Part shown: one piece after another, positions 1-9,645 of the stretch
Layout of the letters: the number at the start of each line of letters is the position of its first letter
Position numbering within the stretch: the first letter of the stretch is position 1
Assembly: GCA_024645245.1 (NCBI GenBank)
Contig: JAHEBN010000001.1
Span: 1 to 64,000 of the forward strand
Source: Jiulongibacter sp.
GTDB taxonomy: Bacteria > Bacteroidota > Bacteroidia > Cytophagales > Spirosomataceae
Direction: 5' to 3'
DNA: 64,000 nucleotides
The notes under the pieces: model-generated
Databases searched by the model: none
What the model was told of the DNA's origin: nothing
What the model saw: the letters and a program-made list of their open reading frames with translations, nothing else
Program-made: the position numbers and the translations under genes

Positions 1-1990
1 CTTCTTTCTTTCCTTTTTTGGCAGCCTTTTGATACCAGGGTATGGCATCGTTTACCCGATTTCTCATGGCATAATTAATCCCTATATTGTATTCATAATC
101 GCCTGTAGAATCAATTTTTGAGGCTCTTTCCCACAATTCAACTGCGTCGTCGTGGCGGCCCAAGTCGGAATAGGTAACTCCTAAATTGCGGTAAGCAGGC
201 AAATAATCGGGTGCTTCTTTAATTAAAGCTTTTAATTCTTCCATTTCCCTTTCCAATTTCCCTTCCTGGCGGAAAGAATACGCATAATTAAGTTTGGCAT
301 CTAAAAGATCCGGCTTTTCCGCTAAAAGTTTCTTATTCAATTCACGTGCCCTTGAGTAATTCCCAGTGGCCGACAATACCTGACTTAATGTATTCAGGTA
401 TTCCAAATTCTCTGGTTCTTCTTTGGCTGCTTTTTCGGCGTAGACTAAAGCTTCTTCATTTCTATTCAATTTATAAAGTGCCAACGCCATCAACCAATCT
501 GTTCGTGATTTTACCGGCAAGTATTCATATGCTTTTTTGACATATATTAAAGCATCTTCATAATGTCCTTCATCAATATACATGGATCCTATGGTACGAC
601 ATACGTCTGCATTTTTAAAGCCATTGTTATCAGCACGCATTAAATATTCTTTTGCAAGGGGGAATTCTTTTTGCCCCAAATAATACCACCCGATATTACT
701 GATTACCATTGCATCTTCCGGATAAAACTTCTCGGCAGGTTTAAAAAGTGTAAATCCATTTTTCCAATGTGGTACCTGAGAAAAAGTAAGAAAACTGCAA
801 CCCAGAACCAAAAATGCTGCTACATACCTGCTCCAAATTTTTGTGTTTTTTGACAAACCAAATAATAGGTAGCTGATAAGAAAAAGTGGACCAATTGAAG
901 ATAAATAATAATATCTGTCTGCAACTATTGCACTACCTACCGGAATAATTTGCAAAACGGTAGAAACGGAAATAGTAAAAAACGCAAAAGACCACCAAAT
1001 CCACTTATTTTTTTTACCAATAATGAAAACGAATAAAGCCGTAATAATAAAGGCTATAAGAGCAAAATTATAAATTACCGGAATGCTTCCACCTGCTTTA
1101 CCAGGGTAAGGATAAAAAGGAAGTAAATTTATTGGGATGATGGTTTTTACCCAATAAAAAAGAAATGAATAGGTAACAATTCGTATTCTTTCGGAAAAAG
1201 TATAAGCAGCACCAATCACATTTGATGCATCGGCACCGGCTTCTTTCTGTGCAGTAGTTGCAAGCCAGGCAAAAAACAAGGTAATAATGAAAAAAGGAAA
1301 TTTATCCAACAGGTTTTTGATCGTAAATTTTTTATCCAAAAACCACCAATCCGTTATTAACAGTAGGGCAGGTAGTACTACAGCCATACCTTTTGACAGA
1401 CATGCCATTAAAAACAAGAATAATGAAAGTATATATTTTACCTTATCCTTTGATTCCTGATACAATAAATACGAACCAAATGACAAAAAAAGAAAAAAGG
1501 TGTAAAGCAAATCTTTTCTTTCCGCAGCCCAAGCCACTGATTCCACATGTAAAGGATGCAAGGCAAAAAGTGCAGCTGTAGAAACCGCCACCCAATCCTG
1601 TTTGGTTAATTTTCGAATTAATAAAAAGACCAAAAAGCTATTAATAGTATGTAAAATCAGGTTATCCAGGTGGTAAAGCCAAGGAGCATCGCCAACAATT
1701 GCGTATTCAGCAGCCAGACTCAACATGGTAACCGGATGGTAATTACCCACATGAAAACCTGTTAGCAATTCCTTTAAATTAAAATTCGTTACCGCATCAT
1801 TCAAGGTAATATAAGGATCATCGTCCCATACGAGGCCATTCTCCCATATTTTTGCGTAAGCCAGAAAAATAAATACCAAAAGCCCGCCTATTACCCATGA
1901 AGTATTAATTACAGGGTTTTCGGGGCTTATATCTGATGTCGATTCAACAACTTTAGAAGTAGCTTTATTTTGAGAGTTCTTTTTGGCCAT
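1..1990 (-). CDS. TMTC-like polytopic membrane protein with C-terminal TPRs (partial, 3' end off the window)
   Basis: Reading leftwards from the ATG at 1990, the frame stays open to base 1 (663 codons seen). After a short polar N-terminus there is a hydrophobic segment and then the motif WDDDPYI, followed by GNYHPVTM and HPLHVESVAWAAERKDLL. These are hallmarks of bacterial relatives of eukaryotic TMTC-type O-mannosyltransferases (GT-C fold, acidic pair in the first extracytoplasmic loop). Many hydrophobic segments follow to about 770. From there to base 1 the protein is a TPR array, for example RVNDAIPWYQKAA next to the edge. Family knowledge suggests glycosyl transfer from a lipid-linked sugar at the inner membrane, with TPRs facing the periplasm, but substrate and activity are unknown. 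It is divergent from the next gene across a 182-bp gap. Confidence 0.8.
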   Translation of the reverse strand, partial: MAKKNSQNKATSKVVESTSDISPENPVINTSWVIGGLLVFIFLAYAKIWENGLVWDDDPYITLNDAVTNFNLKELLTGFHVGNYHPVTMLSLAAEYAIVGDAPWLYHLDNLILHTINSFLVFLLIRKLTKQDWVAVSTAALFALHPLHVESVAWAAERKDLLYTFFLFLSFGSYLLYQESKDKVKYILSLFLFLMACLSKGMAVVLPALLLITDWWFLDKKFTIKNLLDKFPFFIITLFFAWLATTAQKEAGADASNVIGAAYTFSERIRIVTYSFLFYWVKTIIPINLLPFYPYPGKAGGSIPVIYNFALIAFIITALFVFIIGKKNKWIWWSFAFFTISVSTVLQIIPVGSAIVADRYYYLSSIGPLFLISYLLFGLSKNTKIWSRYVAAFLVLGCSFLTFSQVPHWKNGFTLFKPAEKFYPEDAMVISNIGWYYLGQKEFPLAKEYLMRADNNGFKNADVCRTIGSMYIDEGHYEDALIYVKKAYEYLPVKSRTDWLMALALYKLNRNEEALVYAEKAAKEEPENLEYLNTLSQVLSATGNYSRARELNKKLLAEKPDLLDAKLNYAYSFRQEGKLEREMEELKALIKEAPDYLPAYRNLGVTYSDLGRHDDAVELWERASKIDSTGDYEYNIGINYAMRNRVNDAIPWYQKAAKKGKKE

Positions 1991-2172
1991 TTATCTGTTT
2001 ACTAAAAAATGTTATCTAAAATAATGAGGAAAAAAACGCTTAAATATCTTTATTTAATTACAAAAAAAGCATTTTTGGGTAATTGTAACAAATTAAAGAA
2101 ATTTACGTTGTCAAATGGCAAAACTATTGCAGTAAAAATCTGCAGCAAGTAAGGCTTTCAAAGCCAAATAAT

Positions 2173-3891
2173 ATGAAAAAATCATTATTTATAGTTCTGA
2201 TAATGTTTTCCTCCCAATGGCTAATGGGCCAGCTGGCTTCTTCTACCAACGGGGAAAAAAGTCCTAAGCTTATTAATGCCGAATCGCTTTTTATGGAAGG
2301 TATGAAAAACTATATAGCAGAAGATTACAAAACTGCCATTTCTATTTTTAATCAGGTAATTGAGAAATTTGAGCCCGAAGCCGGAATATACAGTATGTTA
2401 TCAACAGCTTATCAAAAAAACGGCAATATCAATGATGCCGTAAAAAATGCCGAATTGGCCACAAAGAAGGACAAAGCTAATTCATTTTATATTAAACAAT
2501 ATGCTGCCTTATTGTTAGAACAAAAAAACTATAAACAGGCTCAGGACAATTACGAAATATTACTAAAAATTAAACCGCAGGATCCTGAGGCATATTTTGC
2601 ACTTGCTGATATATATTTACTAGAAAACAAATTCAATGATGCAATAAGGGTTTTTGACAAGCTTGAGAAAACTATAGGTGTTAATGAAGAAATTACTCGT
2701 CAGAAACAGCTTATTTATTTGAAACAAAATAAAATAGATGAAGTGATTAAAGAAGGTGACCGATTGATCGAATCGGAACCACTTGATTCGGATCATATAA
2801 TTCAACAAGCCCAAATTTTACTGGAAAACAATAAAACGGATAAAGCCAAACAGTTGCTGGAAGAATTCCTTACCGAAAATACAGGATTTTCAGAAGGTCA
2901 TGTGCTTCTGGCTGAAATTTATCGTAAAAACAGTGAACCCGAAAAATGTCTTAAAGAACTGCAGTCGGCTTTCAAAAATCAATCGCTTTCGGTTGACTCT
3001 AAAATTCGGATTTTGCAGAGTTACCTGAGTTTTGTAAATGAAAAAACAAACGAAAAAACCATCCAACAAGTAATTGATTTAACGAAAGATGTAATACGTC
3101 TTGACCCTGAAGAAGCACGTGGTTATGTATTTATGGGTGATTTATATATGAAAAGTGGGCTAACCAAAGAGGCAAGAGACGCCTATGTGAAATCAACAGA
3201 GTATGATAAGTCGGTATTTGAAGTTTGGTTAGCCATAGTAGAACTAGATGGAAAGTTAGATGATAATGAAGCCCTTATTAAAGATTCTGGCAAAGCAGCT
3301 GAATACTTCCCCAACCAAACCTATTTTTGGTATCAAAATGGGCTTGGGTTGATCTTGAAAAAAGAGTATGACGAAGCAGCGATTTCTTTGGAAGAAGCAA
3401 AAAGTCTGGCTTTTGATAATGACGAACTTTTGCAAAATATTCTTGAGCTTCTGGGCTTATGTTATTACGAGCAAAAAGAATATGCCGACTCGGATAAATC
3501 CTTTGAACAAGCTCTTAAAATCAACCCAGACAACTTAAAAGTTTTGAATAACTATAGTTATTTTCTGGCTTTAAGAAAGTCTAAACTGGAAAGAGCTAAA
3601 GATTTAAGCAGCCGGCTGTATAAAATAGACCCTGAAAACGTGAAATATGCCGATACGCGTGCATGGGTTTTATTTCAAAGTGGGGAATATCCGTTGGCAT
3701 TATCTACTTTAGAGCCGATAATTAAGAACGCTAAAATTGAAAGTGCGGTGATATATGAACATTACGGTGATATTCTGTTCAAAAACGATAAAAAGGAACA
3801 GGCAATTGAACAATGGAAAAAAGCACGTAATTTAGGCAGCGAAAGTAAAATCCTTGATCAAAAGATTGCCAAAGAACAATTTCTGGAATAA
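2173..3891 (+). CDS. exported tetratricopeptide repeat protein
   Basis: The 572-residue product starts with a signal peptide (MKKSLFIVLIMFSSQWLMGQ). The rest is almost wholly TPR units, with typical A/G-x3-Y/F helix pairs from about residue 40 to the end (e.g. EQKEYADSDKSFEQALKINP). It is therefore probably a periplasmic or outer-membrane-associated protein-interaction scaffold. It opens a tight same-strand series: 11 bp separate it from the DUF4292 lipoprotein, which is followed after 3 bp by the EnvC-like protein. This TPR/DUF4292/EnvC order is, to my knowledge, conserved in Bacteroidota and suggests a shared envelope or cell-wall function. The exact role is unknown. Confidence 0.88.
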   Translation: MKKSLFIVLIMFSSQWLMGQLASSTNGEKSPKLINAESLFMEGMKNYIAEDYKTAISIFNQVIEKFEPEAGIYSMLSTAYQKNGNINDAVKNAELATKKDKANSFYIKQYAALLLEQKNYKQAQDNYEILLKIKPQDPEAYFALADIYLLENKFNDAIRVFDKLEKTIGVNEEITRQKQLIYLKQNKIDEVIKEGDRLIESEPLDSDHIIQQAQILLENNKTDKAKQLLEEFLTENTGFSEGHVLLAEIYRKNSEPEKCLKELQSAFKNQSLSVDSKIRILQSYLSFVNEKTNEKTIQQVIDLTKDVIRLDPEEARGYVFMGDLYMKSGLTKEARDAYVKSTEYDKSVFEVWLAIVELDGKLDDNEALIKDSGKAAEYFPNQTYFWYQNGLGLILKKEYDEAAISLEEAKSLAFDNDELLQNILELLGLCYYEQKEYADSDKSFEQALKINPDNLKVLNNYSYFLALRKSKLERAKDLSSRLYKIDPENVKYADTRAWVLFQSGEYPLALSTLEPIIKNAKIESAVIYEHYGDILFKNDKKEQAIEQWKKARNLGSESKILDQKIAKEQFLE

Positions 3892-3902
3892 AACCCTGCC
3901 CG

Positions 3903-4730
3903 ATGCATTATAACTATTTAAAAACCTTTTGCTTTCTGATTTTGACCGTAAGCCAGTTTGCTTGCAAGAGAAATAAAATACAAAAGTCTATATCCGAAAT
4001 CCCTAAAAAAGAAGATGTAGTAAGTATTCCGGATTCTACCCAAAATCTCGTAATAACACCAAAAAGAGAATTGGAATTGCAAGAATCGGATTTTGAACAT
4101 TTAAAACTGAAAACTAAAATTGATTTCCGATCTCCGGTTTTTAATCAATCTTTCCCGGCAAATATACATATCCGAAAAGACAGTATTATTTGGATATCTG
4201 TGTCACTGGGAATAGAAGCAGCCAGAGCCAAAATCACCCCTGATTCTATATTTTTTATGGATAGAATTAATAAGAAATATTATAACATGAGTTTGAATGA
4301 GTTGAGCAGGCAGTTCAATTTTGATTTGAATTTCAATTTATTTCAGTCTTTGCTAGTTGGAAATTTACCCATACCTTATTCGGATTCAGACTCACTATCT
4401 TTCAATAGTCTTTATACCAGTATTTTTCAGGTAAAAAATGATATCCGGATCGAAAACCAAATAGACAACCTGAATCACAAATTAAGTACCATTTTAGCTC
4501 AAAATAAAAATGGGAAAAGCAAATTAGGCATAAGTTATTCGAGTTATACAGAAGCCAATGGTTTTGTGGTTCCCCAGTTGATTCTGGCTAAAATAGACGA
4601 ATCTAAAAGCGGGGAATTAAAAACCAGTACTTTAAACTTAGAACATGCCAAGTTTGACTTTGCTGATCACGATTTGCGATACCCATACAATATCCCTAAA
4701 AGCTACGAAAAGGGAATAATTGAGTTTTAA
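3903..4730 (+). CDS. DUF4292 family lipoprotein
   Basis: The 275-residue product has a short hydrophobic leader ending in a cysteine (residues 1-21, SQFACKRNK), consistent with a lipoprotein, although the lipobox is loose. The body matches the DUF4292 pattern: a LolA/LppX-like beta-rich region with KTKIDFRSP, IRKDSIIWISVS and a middle segment ending LLVGNLP. Family knowledge only suggests an envelope lipoprotein with a LolA-like fold. It sits between the TPR protein and the EnvC-like protein with gaps of 11 and 3 bp, so co-transcription is very likely. Confidence 0.82.
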   Translation: MHYNYLKTFCFLILTVSQFACKRNKIQKSISEIPKKEDVVSIPDSTQNLVITPKRELELQESDFEHLKLKTKIDFRSPVFNQSFPANIHIRKDSIIWISVSLGIEAARAKITPDSIFFMDRINKKYYNMSLNELSRQFNFDLNFNLFQSLLVGNLPIPYSDSDSLSFNSLYTSIFQVKNDIRIENQIDNLNHKLSTILAQNKNGKSKLGISYSSYTEANGFVVPQLILAKIDESKSGELKTSTLNLEHAKFDFADHDLRYPYNIPKSYEKGIIEF

Positions 4731-4733
4731 AAA

Positions 4734-5978
4734 ATGACGTTCAAAAATAAAATAGGGATACTCTTTTTGTTTGTTGGAATTTTGCAAACGTGTCCTGTTT
4801 TTGCCCAAAAAAAATCAAAAGAAGATCTGGAAAGAGAAAAGAAAGAGAATCAGATCAAAATAAATGAAGCAAAAAAAGTACTGGCACAAACCCGTTTGAA
4901 AAAAAACAACACGATTGGTCGTGTAAAATCACTGAATCACCAAATTACAAGTCAGGAAAAACAAATAGCAGGAATCAGTGAGGATGTAAATCTGATAGAA
5001 ACCGAAATAAAACAATTAGAAATTGCTAATAAGGAGCTTGAAATAAAGCTTAATTCCTTAAAAAAAGAATATGGTGATATGCTTTTTCTGGCATCCAAAT
5101 CCAGTGGTAAATTGAATCAGTTAAGTTTTTTGTTTTCTGCCAAATCGTTTAATGATTTATTGATGCGTTACAAATATCTGGAGCAATACACCGACAATCG
5201 AAAAACTCAATTAAATCAGATTAATACCATCTCTCAAATGCTTTTGGAGAGAAGGCTGGAACTTAGGGAAAAGCGGGCAGAGCAACAAATTGTAATAAAA
5301 GGGAAAATAGAAGAAACTCAAAAACTGGAATCACTAAAAAAAGAACAGTCAGAAATAGTTGCCGAATTATCGACACAGGAAAAACAGTTGCGAAATGAAA
5401 TTGCAGAAAGAAGTAAGGCAGTAAAAAGACTTAATAATCTGATATCCTCGGTGGTTTCGAAAGAAATTTCCAGAACCAAAGCGGTTGCTAAAACCAGCTC
5501 AAGCACCAAGACAGGTAGTGAGAAAACAAGTAATCTGAAAGACTTGCCTGTAGAAAGCTCAGCTCTATCCCAGGATTTTGCACAAAACAAAAACAAACTA
5601 CCCTGGCCGGTAAGTAGTGGCTTTATTTCCGATCCTTTTGGAGTGAAAGCTCATCCGGTATTGAAAGGTGTAAAAATTGATAATCATGGAGTTGATATAC
5701 AAACCAGCCCAAATGCCATTGTAAAATGCGTCTTCGAAGGTACCGTTCTTGATATCTCCCAGATTCCCGGGTTGAATAATGTAATTGCCGTAAATCACGG
5801 AGAATATTTTACAATTTATGCCAATCTTGCAAATGTGGGAGTAAATATCAATCAGAAAGTAACTGCCGGGCAGTATTTAGGAAATGCGGCTCAGAAAGAT
5901 GGTGAATACGAAATAAATTTCCAGATTTGGAAACAATTTGATAAACAAAACCCGGAAATATGGCTAAAAAGCCGATAA
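4734..5978 (+). CDS. EnvC/murein-hydrolase-activator-like protein with degenerate LytM (M23) domain
   Basis: The 414-residue product has a signal peptide (about residues 1-25), then long coiled coils (about 26-240, rich in K/E/Q) as in EnvC, a Ser/Thr/Lys linker, and a C-terminal LytM/M23 fold (about 288-410, WPVSSGFISDPFG onward). The zinc ligands and catalytic histidines of active M23 peptidases are replaced. The HxGxD motif reads NHGVD (N317), the YAHL histidine is N364, and the HxH pair reads E393-I-N395. Only the Asp (D321) remains. It is therefore probably not a peptidase but an activator of cell-wall amidases during division, as known for E. coli EnvC. Annotation as an active peptidase would be wrong. 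Confidence 0.85.
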   Translation: MTFKNKIGILFLFVGILQTCPVFAQKKSKEDLEREKKENQIKINEAKKVLAQTRLKKNNTIGRVKSLNHQITSQEKQIAGISEDVNLIETEIKQLEIANKELEIKLNSLKKEYGDMLFLASKSSGKLNQLSFLFSAKSFNDLLMRYKYLEQYTDNRKTQLNQINTISQMLLERRLELREKRAEQQIVIKGKIEETQKLESLKKEQSEIVAELSTQEKQLRNEIAERSKAVKRLNNLISSVVSKEISRTKAVAKTSSSTKTGSEKTSNLKDLPVESSALSQDFAQNKNKLPWPVSSGFISDPFGVKAHPVLKGVKIDNHGVDIQTSPNAIVKCVFEGTVLDISQIPGLNNVIAVNHGEYFTIYANLANVGVNINQKVTAGQYLGNAAQKDGEYEINFQIWKQFDKQNPEIWLKSR

Positions 5979-6020
5979 AAATATTCCCTGTAAAGCTTCT
6001 CACCTTATATAAAATACAAA

Positions 6021-6836
6021 ATGTCTGTACACACTGAAATCAAAAGAATTACAACCAGTACCCTCAAATCTTTCAAAGAAAAAGGAATAAAAATTTCCTG
6101 CCTGACAGCATATGATTATTCCATGGCTTCGATAGTGGATACGGCGGGAATTGACCTGATATTGGTGGGTGATTCGGCAAGTAACGTAATGGCTGGTCAT
6201 GAAACCACGCTTCCCATTACATTAGATCAGATTATTTATCATGCCCAGGGTGTGGTAAGAGCCGTGAAAAGAGCCTTTGTAGTAGTTGACTTGCCTTTTG
6301 GAAGCTATCAGGGAAATTCGGAGGAGGCTTTGCGATCAGCCATACGAATAATGAAAGAAACAGGTGGGCATGCCGTGAAGATGGAAGGTGGAAAAGAAAT
6401 TGAAGAATCTATTGTGCGAATATTAAGTGCGGGAATTCCGGTGATGGGTCATCTGGGTCTTACACCTCAATCCATTTATAAGTTTGGTACCTATACAGTT
6501 AGAGCGAAAGAGGAAGAAGAAGCAGACTTACTAAAATCAAATGCCAGGCTGTTGGCAGATTTAGGTTGCTTCGGAGTTGTGTTGGAAAAAATTCCCAATA
6601 AATTAGCCAGTGAAGTTACTGCCAGTATTGATATTCCCACAATCGGAATCGGTGCAGGTGCTGGCTGCGACGGGCAAATACTTGTTATTCACGATATGCT
6701 GGGGATAAATAAAGACTTTTCGCCCAGGTTTTTACGCCGTTATGCCGACCTCCACAGCGTAATGTCAGAAGCTTTTACCAACTACATTGCCGATGTAAAA
6801 TCGGGTGATTTCCCCAGCGAGAAAGAGAGTTATTAA
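6021..6836 (+). CDS. panB: 3-methyl-2-oxobutanoate hydroxymethyltransferase
   Basis: PanB makes ketopantoate from alpha-ketoisovalerate and 5,10-methylene-THF, the first committed step of pantothenate (coenzyme A) synthesis, in the cytoplasm. The 271-residue length is normal. Family motifs are clear: [33 protein letters not shown], the metal-binding and active-site segments DLPFGSYQ and [16 protein letters not shown], and [20 protein letters not shown]. The ATG lies 42 bp after the EnvC-like gene, so it may share that transcript. Its stop is one base from the stop of the convergent gene. Confidence 0.97.
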   Translation: MSVHTEIKRITTSTLKSFKEKGIKISCLTAYDYSMASIVDTAGIDLILVGDSASNVMAGHETTLPITLDQIIYHAQGVVRAVKRAFVVVDLPFGSYQGNSEEALRSAIRIMKETGGHAVKMEGGKEIEESIVRILSAGIPVMGHLGLTPQSIYKFGTYTVRAKEEEEADLLKSNARLLADLGCFGVVLEKIPNKLASEVTASIDIPTIGIGAGAGCDGQILVIHDMLGINKDFSPRFLRRYADLHSVMSEAFTNYIADVKSGDFPSEKESY

Positions 6837-6837
6837 A

Positions 6838-9507
6838 TTATTCCTCATCGTCGTCGTCGTCCTCACCGGCAAATTTAGCCGGATATGGTTTAGTGCTATT
6901 GGAAGAAAACCAAATAATTCGGTTTAGTATATCATCTTTTCCTCTGTCAATTCGGTCAAAAACATATTTGATAGACTGATTTGTAAATTTCAATGCCGCA
7001 CCTTTTTGAGATTTAGCCGGCGGATTCATTTCATCCAAAGCAATCAGGTTCTTTCTTGAAGTAAAGGTATAATCCGTATTTTTTTCATTTGAAAAACAAT
7101 CAAACATTGGTGTTGCCGTAGCGTCAATAATATTCATTGGTGGTAAACCAAGAATTTGCTCAATGGTGCGTAAAAGCGAAGTTTGATTATAATTGGTTCG
7201 AATAGTTTTTTGTAATCGGGAGTATTTACTAACTACAAAACCCGTAGTGCGGTAGGCACTTACATGATCCCAACCTGCCTGCGAATCATCTTCACTAATA
7301 AAAATAACTGTAGAATCGGCGAATCTGCTTTTCATGACGGCTTCCACAATTCGACCCACGGCCAGATCATTATCAGCCACCATTGCCCGGGGAGTAGGAA
7401 AATTGGGATTCATACCAGTGGTGTGGTCATTTGGAAGTGACATTACCATTAAGTGAGGCATTTTTTCCGATTCATTATTATTCCAAAATTCCAATTCTTT
7501 CAAAAATGCATCGGCCCGCATTTGATCACTGATATTCTCATCATCGCAGCCCGGAAATTCCTTTGAAAGTATTGGTCTTACCCGGGAAATTGTACTTGTA
7601 TTTTCAAAAGGGAAAGTTTCACCATTTTCTTGTAAATTTTTTAATGATGTCCAGTTGAACTGTGTCTTATCGTATTCGCAAGTACAAGCCTCTCCGTAAA
7701 TTCTGGCGGTTTTTCCATGATCCAATGCATTATTCCAGATCAAACCATTTTTATTATATACCAGTGCATCATACAAAACATGCGGATAAGACCTGAACCA
7801 CGCTCGCACACTTTTTTCAGTGTAGTCAGTTACCATTCCTGCACTTGCCCAATGATGCCCTTCGGCAGATGCCTTTCCGGATACGTAATAATTATCCATT
7901 AGTAAGTACTCGCGAGCTATTTTGTGTTGGTTAGGCGTAACGCTATCGCCAAAAATACAAAGTGAGGGCATTCCATCACCCTCGCTCATGTCGCCCAATA
8001 CCTGATCATAGGTACGATTTTCTTTTATTATATAAAGTATATGTTTAAAAACAGAAGGCTCTCCTATTCGCTCGGGTACCGGTTTGGGTGTTACTTCTGG
8101 TCGTGGTAAAATTGCTGCCAGTTTAGATTTATAATATAGACTTAGGTCTTTTACCTTTTGTGTATATTCAGCCAGTTTGACTTTATCAGGTATTTGAATA
8201 AATGAAATCGAAGCCAATTGTTTGTGTGAATTATAAGCCTTTTCCGAACCTTCCACCTTATGGGCAGCTCTGGCACCTATGGCCTCCAGATTTGTGATAA
8301 TGAGATTATAATCCTGAATAACTATTCCCGACGGATAAGCTTGAGTAGGAATAAATCCTTCTACCTGATTTATACCGGTATTTGTATTTAATGAAATTAC
8401 GGCGACCGCATTATCCAATCCATTGGCTACGTATAATTTTTCGCCATTTTCGCTAATTGCCAGGCCATTTGGAGTACTACCAACAAGGTTTTTGTTTTCA
8501 GCAAAGAGTCCGACAAAAACAGAATCCCTAACAAACAGCCTCTCAACATCGATAATTGAGATATTGTCACTATTGCCATTGGCAACAAAAATTGTCTTTT
8601 CATCTGGACTAGATATAAGGGCGTTTGGATGCAAGCCTACCTTTATTTCATTAAGTAATTTACCATCATTAATGTCATAAACCGAAACTGAACCCTTGGA
8701 AATTGCACCTGTTTTAGGGTCGACGTATGCATTTCCCCATGGTATGCCTGCCGTTTCTTGTTCTTCAGAGGCATTGGCCAGTGGCCCGGCCCAATTAGAT
8801 ACGAAAGCTTTTCCTTTTACAATTCTTAATCCATAAGGAGCATTTCCCGTTGGTTTCGACCATATTAAACTACCGTTACTCACTTTTAATTTCTCAATTC
8901 GGTTATTTCCGTTTAATACAGTGAATAGATAAAGTTCATTTCCTTCTTTTAATAAGGCGACTTCATTGGGTAAAGCTATAGTAGCGGGTGCTAAAGGCTT
9001 GAAAACAAAGGTATTTCTTAGTTTGATTTCAGTGCCGTTCCAAACAGCCTGAAAAACATAGGAATCAGGTTTGTTTCTGGCACCGGCACCCCAAAAAATA
9101 TGTATTTCATGTTGCCATTCAATGACTTTTACTCCACTGAAAGAACTCATTGTACTTTTTAAATCATCGAAATCGTTGTAAGTCCACCGGCTAATCAATT
9201 TATGGCTTTGCATATCAAATACGGCAAGTCCGTAGCGATCTTCCACCACTACCAAATTTGATTCAGGAATTAATGCTAAATCGAGGCTGTGGTTTTCGAA
9301 GTCGGGATCTCCAAAATTTACCGACTCCCCTGCCCCATCAATTATTCGGTTATAGGGCATTAAATAAGGGGAACTTTCAGAAGCAAGTGTCTTATTATCG
9401 TAATCCAGTTTATTTTCTTTGAAAACAATTTTATTGGTTCTGCAACCCAGAATAAAAAGAATACTGGAAAATACAAAAACTGGCTTTATTTGCTTGAAAT
9501 TTAACAT
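6838..9507 (-). CDS. lipoprotein with YncE/YVTN beta-propeller and phosphoesterase (alkaline-phosphatase superfamily) domain
   Basis: The 889-residue product begins with a lipoprotein signal (hydrophobic core then FILGC). Residues of about 60-440 form a seven-bladed-propeller-like region with YVTN-type repeats (e.g. SSPDEKTIFVANGNSDNIS). From about 490 a PF04185-type phosphoesterase domain follows: HILYIIKENRTYDQVLGD, YYVSGKASAEGHHWASAGMV, LPNDHTTGMNP and FISEDDSQAGWDHV, with the Asp/His metal ligands apparently intact. The likely location is the envelope surface or periplasm, hydrolysing a phosphate ester of unknown identity. The C-terminus is an acidic tail (GEDDDDDEE) encoded by a short trinucleotide run. 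It is a single gene, convergent with panB. Confidence 0.87.
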   Translation of the reverse strand: MLNFKQIKPVFVFSSILFILGCRTNKIVFKENKLDYDNKTLASESSPYLMPYNRIIDGAGESVNFGDPDFENHSLDLALIPESNLVVVEDRYGLAVFDMQSHKLISRWTYNDFDDLKSTMSSFSGVKVIEWQHEIHIFWGAGARNKPDSYVFQAVWNGTEIKLRNTFVFKPLAPATIALPNEVALLKEGNELYLFTVLNGNNRIEKLKVSNGSLIWSKPTGNAPYGLRIVKGKAFVSNWAGPLANASEEQETAGIPWGNAYVDPKTGAISKGSVSVYDINDGKLLNEIKVGLHPNALISSPDEKTIFVANGNSDNISIIDVERLFVRDSVFVGLFAENKNLVGSTPNGLAISENGEKLYVANGLDNAVAVISLNTNTGINQVEGFIPTQAYPSGIVIQDYNLIITNLEAIGARAAHKVEGSEKAYNSHKQLASISFIQIPDKVKLAEYTQKVKDLSLYYKSKLAAILPRPEVTPKPVPERIGEPSVFKHILYIIKENRTYDQVLGDMSEGDGMPSLCIFGDSVTPNQHKIAREYLLMDNYYVSGKASAEGHHWASAGMVTDYTEKSVRAWFRSYPHVLYDALVYNKNGLIWNNALDHGKTARIYGEACTCEYDKTQFNWTSLKNLQENGETFPFENTSTISRVRPILSKEFPGCDDENISDQMRADAFLKELEFWNNNESEKMPHLMVMSLPNDHTTGMNPNFPTPRAMVADNDLAVGRIVEAVMKSRFADSTVIFISEDDSQAGWDHVSAYRTTGFVVSKYSRLQKTIRTNYNQTSLLRTIEQILGLPPMNIIDATATPMFDCFSNEKNTDYTFTSRKNLIALDEMNPPAKSQKGAALKFTNQSIKYVFDRIDRGKDDILNRIIWFSSNSTKPYPAKFAGEDDDDDEE

Positions 9508-9645
9508 ATGCTATTATTTTGAACTCCTAATAATTCAAAGATAAACTCAATCCTTAAATCGAATCCTGATTTCGAATTAATTTAACTATCTGGTAATACC
9601 AGAAGCTGAGACCAAGGGCCTCAAATTCTAATGTTTTAAAGTATA

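Noticed and set aside
5318-5596. 92-codon ORF antisense to the EnvC-like gene
   Set aside because: Ser/Leu-rich composition is the shadow of the Lys/Glu/Thr-rich coiled-coil region on the other strand.
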